Under the pieces are notes generated by a model, which did not search any database, had not been told where the DNA came from, and was given only the letters and a program-made list of their open reading frames with translations. A DNA stretch of 34,257 bases from Cupriavidus numazuensis (GTDB taxonomy: Bacteria; Pseudomonadota; Gammaproteobacteria; Burkholderiales; Burkholderiaceae). Shown here in pieces: positions 1 to 6,298 of the stretch. Made by a program: the position numbers and the translations under genes. The stretch's first letter is position 1. Each line of letters starts with the position of its first letter. The stretch spans positions 1-34,257 of the forward strand of contig NZ_CAJPVI010000075.1 in the NCBI RefSeq assembly GCF_905397435.1, written 5' to 3'.

Positions 1-460
1 AAAACCCACAACAAAACGCAACGGCGAAAGATACCATAAAAGCACATTTACGTTGTGGTAACTGAAGTCTCCAGACCGTCCTGCACGCAACACCTCAGAA
101 CATACCAACAGATGGCAACAACAACATTGTGTCAAAAAGCAAACATTCGTTGAAGGGCGGCTTGGTGCGTCGCAGCAAGACGTGTATAGTGAAGTCTGTC
201 TCCTCCACCACCTCGGTGGATTCCAACCCGCGCAGAACACTGCGCGGGTTTTTTTTGCCCAAATTTCGGCATAAGCCCCCGCTCTCATTGGATTTAGTGG
301 CAAGACGTGCCGGCGGCCGGGATATGCACCGCTTCGGCTGCGATTGCCGGCAGTGGTGGCAACAGTGTCGTAGATCATTGCAGACAAGGGATGGATTCGC
401 GATTTTGTTGCATCGCAGCACACGCTGCCGTAGAGTGGCCACAGCACCCCGCTCACGCCT
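1..460. other. Non-coding, comparatively AT-rich left end
   Basis: I recognise no gene here. The first ~200 bases are richer in A/T than the rest of the window and carry a short inverted repeat (ccacaac at 6-12, gttgtgg at 52-58). Bases 199-210 read like the CCTCCACCA tail of a structured RNA, but no T-arm (GGTTCGA-type) precedes it, so no tRNA or tmRNA is called. A small hairpin (204-220) and a strong intrinsic terminator (225-256) follow. Bases 257-460 are the leader of the FUSC gene; no convincing promoter was found there. Translations in this stretch are Arg/Cys-rich and look non-coding. Confidence 0.5.
225..256 (+). terminator. Rho-independent terminator
   Basis: A 10-bp GC-rich stem (aacccgcgca / tgcgcgggtt) with a 6-nt loop runs into eight T residues at 249-256. 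It must end a transcript entering from the left on the plus strand. The source gene lies outside the window or is a small RNA I cannot identify. Confidence 0.85.
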
Positions 461-2572
461 ATGCCGGTCGTACCCCTATTGCTTCGCTATTGGCCTGACG
501 CCGCGCTGATCCGCCGCGGCGTGATCTATGCCGGCTCATTTCTAGCCCTCGCCGGCATGGGCGGGCTCAGCGGGCAGGCAATCTACCTCTGGGCCGCGAC
601 CGCCTCCATCTGGACATGCCTCGCCGACCGGGAAGGCACTGCCGCTCAACGTCTGGCGAGCCTTGGCGCAGTCGGCATCGGCGGTTCAGTCGCGAGTGCG
701 CTCGGTGCCGCGGTGGCCTTCAGCCCGCTTGCCGCTGTAGCCGTCGTGCTGGTCGCAGGCTTGGCCGTCGGCTTTGCGGAAGCGCGTGGCCCCGCTGCGG
801 CGATCGCGGCCAAGCTGCTCTATGTGGTGCTGATCGCCGCCTGCCTGCAGCCTGCCACAAGCCACGACATCGTGGCCCACATGCTGGATTCCGGGCTAGG
901 CTACCTGCGGGGCGGGGCATTCGCGTGCCTGGTTTGCCTCGCGCTGATTCCCTCGCGCCGCGATATGCGTCCGCGCCCTGAGACCGAAGCAGTCTATGCC
1001 GCGCTACAACGCTTCGCCTCGGCACTCGCCCACGGCGGCGACGTACCCACCCTGACCGCCTGCAAGCAGGACATCCGCAACCGAATCGAAGCGGCACGGC
1101 GCGCCATCCATGCCCGACGCAACCTGCGGGAGGCTTACGCGCTGCCCCACTTCGCCTATGTCATCGGGATCGCGGACGCCCTGTTCGGCCTGCTGATCGT
1201 CGCGACGGAACTGCGCGAGCGCGCCGGCCCCGCGCACCGCCTGCCGCTGCGGCACATCGCGCGCTGCGTGGCCGATGCGCACGAGCAGGTCAGCCACGCG
1301 ATGGCCCAGCATGCCGCGGACCTGCCATCCTTGGGCGCGGCACTCCGGCATGAGATTCGGCGGCTGGTTGCGCCGGTGCCCAACGCCAGTGCGCCGCCGC
1401 CTTACCAGTCAGCGCTGGCGGCCCTGGCACGGCACCCGGACTTCGACCGCTGGCGCGCCGGGTTCGCCTGGCCGCGCCGCGGCCTGTGGCATGTGGTGGA
1501 CCGCCTGCGCGGCGCGCTCCGCGAACATACCGCCCGAGACGCATTGGCCGGCCGCCATGCAATCCGTCTGGCCCTCGGCGGCTGCCTGAGCCTGCTGCCC
1601 GCGCAGTGGTGGCATGTGGATCACGGCTACTGGGTCGCCGTCACGGTCATCATGGTGTTAAGCCCCCAGTTTCAGACCACACGTCAGATCTCGCTCAAGC
1701 GCTTTGGCGGATCGCTCGCCGGGGCACTGCTCGCGTGCGTGATTGGCCTGTCGCATCCCGCGCCGGCGGCAGCGCTGGGCATCAGCGCCGTGTTCCTGGC
1801 CGGCGCGTACGCGAGCCGGCTCGCGGCGCAGCCCGCCGGCTTTGCGTTCTGCCTGACGCCGGCGGTCATCCTGTTCTCATGGATCGGGGCACCTGCGGTC
1901 GACAGCAGTCACTTTGCCGCCTTGCGCGGCATCGATACGGCACTGGGGTGCCTGATCGCCCTGGCGAGCTATTACGTGCTGGCGCCGCGTGTGGAGCGTT
2001 CGCGCATGTTCCGACACGCTTTCGACGCGCTCGCCGTCAATGCCGTCTACCTGCGTGCCGCATTTGCCGCAGCCCGCTCGGGCGCGGCTGGCACCGCGCG
2101 GCTGGAAGCCCTGCGGATTTCGGCCGGCCGGGCATCGACCCGCGCAGAACGCACGCGGGAAGAACATGGCCGTGGGCTGACGCCTGATGCGGCACAGGCC
2201 TATGCGCAGCTGCACGCTACCGCACGCCGCATGGCGGCGTTGGCTGGCGTGGTGCGGGCCGGCGCAGAGTCGGGTTCGTTCGACGAGCTTCCGCGCGCGC
2301 CGATGCAAGCCGCCCTGGCGGCTCTGGAGGTCCGGCTCGCGGAGGTCGCAGTGCGTCCTGGATATGAGACCGGAGAGACCGGCGGGACCGGCGCCCATTC
2401 GGAGCACGAGGCACCGGCAGGCAAGCTTGCCCCAGCGCTGCCTTTCGAACGCTTCCTGGCCGAACAGGCGGACTACGCCGACGCTCACATTGCCGCCGCT
2501 CATACCGTCGCCAAGGCGCTGCAAAGGCCCGGATCAGTTGCTGCGCCGCTCGGCTACGCGCGGGGTGTGTAA
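461..2572 (+). CDS. FUSC-family (fusaric acid resistance / AaeB-like) efflux protein
   Basis: A 703-residue inner-membrane protein with the two-block FUSC architecture. One hydrophobic block of about five or six helices spans residues ~20-165. A soluble helical stretch follows, then a second block at ~365-510 with the family signature around YWVAVTVIMVLSPQF and the Arg/Gly-rich RFGGSLAGALLA helix. A soluble C-terminal domain completes it. Family members (AaeB, FusC/FusE) export aromatic carboxylic acids, often with a periplasmic adaptor and outer-membrane channel. Neither partner gene lies beside it, so it may act alone or use partners elsewhere. The ATG at 461 has no strong Shine-Dalgarno but is followed at once by the hydrophobic block. 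Substrate is not predictable from sequence. Confidence 0.85.
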   Translation: MPVVPLLLRYWPDAALIRRGVIYAGSFLALAGMGGLSGQAIYLWAATASIWTCLADREGTAAQRLASLGAVGIGGSVASALGAAVAFSPLAAVAVVLVAGLAVGFAEARGPAAAIAAKLLYVVLIAACLQPATSHDIVAHMLDSGLGYLRGGAFACLVCLALIPSRRDMRPRPETEAVYAALQRFASALAHGGDVPTLTACKQDIRNRIEAARRAIHARRNLREAYALPHFAYVIGIADALFGLLIVATELRERAGPAHRLPLRHIARCVADAHEQVSHAMAQHAADLPSLGAALRHEIRRLVAPVPNASAPPPYQSALAALARHPDFDRWRAGFAWPRRGLWHVVDRLRGALREHTARDALAGRHAIRLALGGCLSLLPAQWWHVDHGYWVAVTVIMVLSPQFQTTRQISLKRFGGSLAGALLACVIGLSHPAPAAALGISAVFLAGAYASRLAAQPAGFAFCLTPAVILFSWIGAPAVDSSHFAALRGIDTALGCLIALASYYVLAPRVERSRMFRHAFDALAVNAVYLRAAFAAARSGAAGTARLEALRISAGRASTRAERTREEHGRGLTPDAAQAYAQLHATARRMAALAGVVRAGAESGSFDELPRAPMQAALAALEVRLAEVAVRPGYETGETGGTGAHSEHEAPAGKLAPALPFERFLAEQADYADAHIAAAHTVAKALQRPGSVAAPLGYARGV

Positions 2573-2635
2573 GGGCAACCCACTGCCACAGCCGGGCATT
2601 TGATCTGGCCACCTTTACCGCCCCAGCCGATGTCC

Positions 2636-2641
2636 TAGAAT
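2636..2641 (+). promoter_or_regulatory. Possible -10 box for the DUF1488 gene
   Basis: TAGAAT lies 38 bases before the chosen start of the DUF1488 gene, within a 106-base gap after the FUSC stop. The -35 region ~17 bases upstream is poor, so this is a weak call. Confidence 0.3.
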
Positions 2642-2678
2642 GTCTTCATTCGTTCGTCGACCGCACGAGGGGTACGCC

Positions 2679-2957
2679 ATGTCCGCTGTCTCGTTTCCTC
2701 GCGCCAATCCGACCTACTGCGCGGCCAGCCTGAGGCTGTCTTGCCCCGCAACGGTCAACGGCAGCCCCACCCAGTATTCCGTCACCGCTGAAGCGCTGGA
2801 GGCGCACTTCGGAGCGCGCTCTCCGCGTGAAGAAGACTTGCTGGCGGCCTTCGCCAGCAACCGCCAGCGTATCGAGCAACTGGCGGAAAGCCTGTTCGAG
2901 CTGACTGAGGCCCGCGAAATCGTGCTGCGCAGCGGACACTTCCGCTTCGCCGGGTAA
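2679..2957 (+). CDS. DUF1488 family protein
   Basis: A 92-residue soluble protein matching the small DUF1488 family: an N-terminal SFPRANPTY stretch, a beta-rich segment ending in YSVTAEALEAHFG, then a helical half with AFASNRQRIEQLAE. The function of the family is unknown. I chose the ATG at 2679 because a GAGGGG Shine-Dalgarno sits six bases before it. An in-frame ATG at 2640 would add 13 residues that do not resemble the family. The gene follows FUSC on the same strand and converges on the stress-protein gene with a 21-base gap. No signal peptide or membrane segment is visible. Confidence 0.75.
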   Translation: MSAVSFPRANPTYCAASLRLSCPATVNGSPTQYSVTAEALEAHFGARSPREEDLLAAFASNRQRIEQLAESLFELTEAREIVLRSGHFRFAG

Positions 2958-2978
2958 CCTCCCAGGCCGTCGTTCAGA

Positions 2979-3449
2979 TCAGTCCGCAGCGCCTTCGCCG
3001 CGCACCAGCAGCACCGGCATGGTGGACTGCCGGATCAACGCCTCGGCCACGCTGCCCAGCACCAGCCTGCGCACACCGCGCCGACCGTGCGTGCCGATCA
3101 CGAGCAGGTCGGCGCCCCATTGGCGGGCAGCCTCGTTGATGGACGCCCCGATGTCCCCGGGAACCGGGGCCTCGCTGACGAGCCGGGTTTCGTGTTTTAC
3201 ATTGGCGGCAGCCAGGCGGCTGGCCGCCTCTTCGAGCGCGCGCTGCCCGCTCTCGACGAACGCCTTCTGGATCTGGCTCGGATCGTAGAAGCCGGCATCG
3301 AAGAGCGGCGTCGCGTTGTCCACAACATAGAGCGCGAGCACCGTCGCGCTGCCCGGGCCCGCGACCCGTACCGCCTCATCCAGCGCAAGGGTCGACGTGC
3401 TGCTGCCGTCCACCGCCACCACGATCTTGTTGTACGCCGCGCCAGTCAT
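2979..3449 (-). CDS. Universal stress protein, UspA family
   Basis: A 156-residue single-domain Usp protein. The N-terminus YNKIVVAVDGS is the first strand and nucleotide loop. Near the C-terminus GTHGRRGVRRLVLGS gives an intact G-2x-G-9x-G(S/T) ATP-binding motif, so this is probably an ATP-binding (MJ0577-type) Usp rather than a UspA that lacks ATP. The ATG at 3449 is supported by a GGAGGT Shine-Dalgarno seven bases upstream. A longer in-frame reading to 3530 adds an Arg/Trp-rich leader that looks non-coding. Family members support survival under starvation, oxidative or respiratory stress. It is divergent from the 3618 regulator gene, sharing a 168-base intergenic region with two hairpins. 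Confidence 0.92.
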   Translation of the reverse strand: MTGAAYNKIVVAVDGSSTSTLALDEAVRVAGPGSATVLALYVVDNATPLFDAGFYDPSQIQKAFVESGQRALEEAASRLAAANVKHETRLVSEAPVPGDIGASINEAARQWGADLLVIGTHGRRGVRRLVLGSVAEALIRQSTMPVLLVRGEGAAD

Positions 3450-3480
3450 CTTCGTTACCTCCGTAGACAGGAAAAGGGGA

Positions 3481-3533
3481 TGGCGGCCCAAGGGCCGCCA
3501 GGACCATACTACACGTGCTGCCAGCGGCACGTG
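3481..3533. repeat. Two adjacent inverted repeats in the usp / regulator intergenic region
   Basis: The first repeat is a 9-bp perfect stem (tggcggccc at 3481-3489 with gggccgcca at 3492-3500, two-base gap), lying in the leader of the usp transcript. The second is a 7-bp stem (cacgtgc 3512-3518 with gcacgtg 3527-3533, eight-base loop) containing a CACGTG-type core. Either could form an mRNA hairpin or be a protein-binding site. No T-run follows, so neither is called a terminator. Confidence 0.6.
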
Positions 3534-3617
3534 GCGCGGCCAGTCGGCTCAATACCTCGTGTGCTAGATTAGGCGCAACCTTGCAACGGTGGAAATGACA
3601 AGTGTGGCGGGATTCGG

Positions 3618-4841
3618 ATGGACTCCCTGATCACGGCCGCGGCCCGCGCGCTTGCGGCCGGTGACCCGCTCGGCGCGCTGAACCGCATCGCCTTGCGCGA
3701 CGACGCTCCCGCACTCGCGCTGCGCGGGATCGCGATGGCGCAGCTCGGCGATTTGTCGCTCGCGAAGGCGCTGTTGCGCAACGCCGCACGTGCGTTCGGC
3801 CCGAAGGAAACCATGGCCCGTGCGCGCTGCGTCGTCGCTGAAGCCGAGATCGCGCTGGTTTCGCGCGACCTGCACTGGCCTGTGAAGGCGCTCGACGCCG
3901 CGCGGGCAACGCTGGAAGCGCACGGTGACCGCGCCAACGCCGCGCATGCGCGCTATCTGCAGGTCCGCCGCATGGTGCTGATCGGCCAGCTCGAAGCGGC
4001 CGACCAGTTGCTTGCCGGCCTTGACCCCGCCGCACCTCTTCCGCCTGCCCTGCGCGCCGCGCACGAACTCGCCGTCGCCGGCATCGCTATCCGGCGACTG
4101 CGGACCGGTGTGGCGCGCACCGCGCTCGCCCGGGCCCGGGATGCAGCCCATCAGGCTGGTATCCCCACGCTGGTGGCGGAGGTCGAAGCCGCGTCCGGTG
4201 TCCTCGATACAGCAGCCGCGCGCATGATCTCGCGCGGCGGCGAACGGCTGCTCATGCTAGATGAAGTGGAAGCACTGCTGTCATCCGGGACGCTGGTTGT
4301 CGACGCATGCCGCCTGGTCGTGCGTGACGCCGTCAACGTGGTCGCGCTGGCACGGCGGCCGGTCTTGTTCTCGCTAGCCCGCATGCTCGCCGAGGCATGG
4401 CCGGACGACGTGCCGCGCGACGCGCTCATCGCGCGCGCGTTCCGGATGAAATTCGCCGATGCCTCGCATCGCGCGCGCCTGCGCGTCGAAATCGGCCGGC
4501 TGCGCACGGCACTCGGACTGCTCGCCGACGTCACCGCGACCGGACGCGGCTACGCGCTGGCGCCCCGCGGCACGCACGGGGTCGCTGTGCTGGCGCTGCC
4601 GGTCGAAGACGCCTATGCCACCGTGCTCGCCTGCCTCGCGGACGGCGAGTCGTGGTCAAGCTCGGCCCTGGCACTGGCGCTCGGCGCGAGCCAGCGCACC
4701 ATGCAACGCGCGCTCGACGCTCTGGCGGCTGCCGGCAAGGTCCAGCCAGTCGGCCATGGGCGGGCACGCCGCTGGATCACGCCGCCGATACCCGGATTCG
4801 CGACGACCTTGTTACTCCCTGCGCCGCTGCCCGGTGGCTAG
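3618..4841 (+). CDS. Putative transcriptional regulator with Ala-rich helical repeats and two winged-helix segments
   Basis: A 407-residue cytoplasmic protein. Residues 1-~230 are Ala/Leu/Arg-rich helices resembling a TPR-like solenoid. Residues ~264-318 (from PRDALIARAF to GRGYALAP) have the layout of an OmpR/SARP-type winged helix: a recognition-like helix with RVEIGRLRTALG, then a wing ending GYAL. Residues ~345-390 (LALGASQRTMQRALDALAAAGKV, then GHGRARRW) look like a second, MarR/DeoR-like winged helix. No receiver or sensor domain is recognisable. GGGA upstream of the ATG supports the start. The next gene starts 37 bases downstream on the same strand, so the two are probably co-transcribed. 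Domain calls are by eye; the regulated genes are unknown. Confidence 0.6.
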   Translation: MDSLITAAARALAAGDPLGALNRIALRDDAPALALRGIAMAQLGDLSLAKALLRNAARAFGPKETMARARCVVAEAEIALVSRDLHWPVKALDAARATLEAHGDRANAAHARYLQVRRMVLIGQLEAADQLLAGLDPAAPLPPALRAAHELAVAGIAIRRLRTGVARTALARARDAAHQAGIPTLVAEVEAASGVLDTAAARMISRGGERLLMLDEVEALLSSGTLVVDACRLVVRDAVNVVALARRPVLFSLARMLAEAWPDDVPRDALIARAFRMKFADASHRARLRVEIGRLRTALGLLADVTATGRGYALAPRGTHGVAVLALPVEDAYATVLACLADGESWSSSALALALGASQRTMQRALDALAAAGKVQPVGHGRARRWITPPIPGFATTLLLPAPLPGG

Positions 4842-4878
4842 CATGGAACGCACATCAACCCGTGACGAGGACATGAAC

Positions 4879-5529
4879 ATGAAGCGATCAGCAGCGGAAG
4901 TCATTCGTGAATACGGCCCCTTCGCCGGCGTGGACGCCATCCATGGCGTCACCTACGACGGGCGCCAGGTGTGGTTTGGCTCCGGGGACAGGCTCAACGC
5001 GCTCGATCCGGAGAGCGGGCAGACAGTGCGCACCATCGAGGTCCCCGCGCACGCGGGGACGGCGTTCGACGGCCGGTACCTTTACCAGATCTCCGAAAGC
5101 CGCATCCAGAAGATCGATCCGCAGACCGGCCGTGTACTCACTACGATTCCGGCCCCGGGCGGTGGCGGCGACTCCGGGATGGCGTGGGCCGAAGGTTCGC
5201 TCTGGGTGGGGCAGTACCGCGAACGGAAGATCCATCAGATCGACCCCGAAACCGGCAAGGTGCTTCGCACGATCGAGTCCAACCGCTTCGTGACCGGGGT
5301 TACCTGGATCGATGGCGAACTGTGGCATGGGACATGGGAAGGCGAAGAGAGCGATTTGCGGCGCATCGACCCGCGCTCAGGCGAGGTCCTGGAACGGCTG
5401 GACATGCCTGCGGGGGTCGCGGTGTCGGGGCTTGAGTCGGATGGCGCGGATCAGTTCTTCTGCGGCGGCGGAAGCAGCGGCAAGCTCAGGGCCGTGCGCC
5501 GTCCACGGAAAGACGCCTCACAGACTTGA
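4879..5529 (+). CDS. YncE/Vgb-like cytoplasmic beta-propeller protein
   Basis: A 216-residue protein made of about five blades of ~40 residues. Three blades carry a clear DP(Q/E/R)(T/S)G(R/K/E)VL(R/T/E) strand-turn: IDPQTGRVLTTI, IDPETGKVLRTI, IDPRSGEVLERL. The first blade has LDPESGQTVRTI, and each blade opens with a G-x-x-(F/W)-x-G-x-x-(L/V)-(Y/W) strand. This matches the YncE/Vgb/PQQ-like propeller superfamily. There is no signal peptide, unlike periplasmic YncE proteins, so it should be cytoplasmic. The start at 4879 has GAGG eight bases upstream; an ATG at 4873 is the alternative and 4843 is possible. Substrate is unknown. It lies directly downstream of the 3618 regulator and converges on the 5555 gene. 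Confidence 0.7.
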   Translation: MKRSAAEVIREYGPFAGVDAIHGVTYDGRQVWFGSGDRLNALDPESGQTVRTIEVPAHAGTAFDGRYLYQISESRIQKIDPQTGRVLTTIPAPGGGGDSGMAWAEGSLWVGQYRERKIHQIDPETGKVLRTIESNRFVTGVTWIDGELWHGTWEGEESDLRRIDPRSGEVLERLDMPAGVAVSGLESDGADQFFCGGGSSGKLRAVRRPRKDASQT

Positions 5530-5554
5530 TCGGCAACTCCGGGAACGGCGGGCC

Positions 5555-6298
5555 CTATCGCGAAGTCAGCCGCATCTGCGCGAGCAGCGGCAGATGATCG
5601 GATGCAAGTCGAGCCAGCGGACTGCGGTGGCTCGACACCGCGACGAGGTGCGCGCGCGGCGACGTCCAGATGCGGTCGAGCGCCAGTACCGGGCAGCGTG
5701 ACGGAAACGTCGACACATGCGGCGTGCGTTCGAAATAGGCATGCAGCCAGCGCAACGGCCGACCCCACAAGAACCATTCGTTGACATCGCCGAGCAGGAT
5801 GGTCGGCTGGGCGGGCACTTCGGCCAGCGCCGTCAACAGGCGGCGCACCTGTGCGCGGCGTTCGCTGGGTAGCAGGCCCAGGTGCGTGGCGATCACGCGC
5901 AGCGCGAACGTGCCGGCTTCGATCGCGTCGCATTGCAGCTGTGCATCGATGGCGCCGCGCGGTTCGCGCCCTTTCACGCTAAGGTCGATGTGCCGCACGC
6001 TCAGCGGCGCATAGCGTGTCAGCAAGGCATTGCCATAGTCGCCATCGGCACGCACCAGTGTCGGTCCCGGTATCGCATGCAGCCCCGTATGCTGCGACAA
6101 GAAGCCGAGCATATCGAAGCCGGTGGCGCGGGTTTCCACTTCCTGCAGCGCGACCAGGTCGGCCCGCAATTCGCGCAAGACTTCGCAGATGCGCTTGGGC
6201 ACGAAATGTCCGTCGATGCCGACGCCGCCGTGGATGTTGTAGCTTGCCACCGCGATCTCGGCATGCCGGGCGGCCAGCGGTGCCTCTGGCGCGTTCAC
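5555..6298 (-). CDS. Endonuclease/exonuclease/phosphatase (EEP) family protein, YbhP-like
   Basis: A 247-residue EEP-fold hydrolase. Visible family motifs in order are YNIHGG (metal-site Asn), LQEVE (metal-binding Glu), THLGL, LLGDVNEW (catalytic Asp and Asn), and SDHLPL at the C-terminus (Asp-His pair). It starts at a GTG whose GTGA overlaps the stop of the upstream phospholipase-D gene, implying translational coupling; an ATG at 6334 is an alternative. EEP members cleave phosphodiester bonds in DNA, RNA or lipids. The same pairing occurs in E. coli, where ybhP sits next to clsB, so a role in phospholipid metabolism is more likely than DNA repair. This is inference from context. Confidence 0.85.
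   Translation of the reverse strand: MNAPEAPLAARHAEIAVASYNIHGGVGIDGHFVPKRICEVLRELRADLVALQEVETRATGFDMLGFLSQHTGLHAIPGPTLVRADGDYGNALLTRYAPLSVRHIDLSVKGREPRGAIDAQLQCDAIEAGTFALRVIATHLGLLPSERRAQVRRLLTALAEVPAQPTILLGDVNEWFLWGRPLRWLHAYFERTPHVSTFPSRCPVLALDRIWTSPRAHLVAVSSHRSPLARLASDHLPLLAQMRLTSR

Noticed and set aside
165..210. tRNA or tmRNA 3' end suggested by CTCCTCCACCA
   Set aside because: No T-arm, anticodon arm or 5' acceptor partner is present; only the tail resembles an RNA gene. Kept as a low-interest finding, not a feature.
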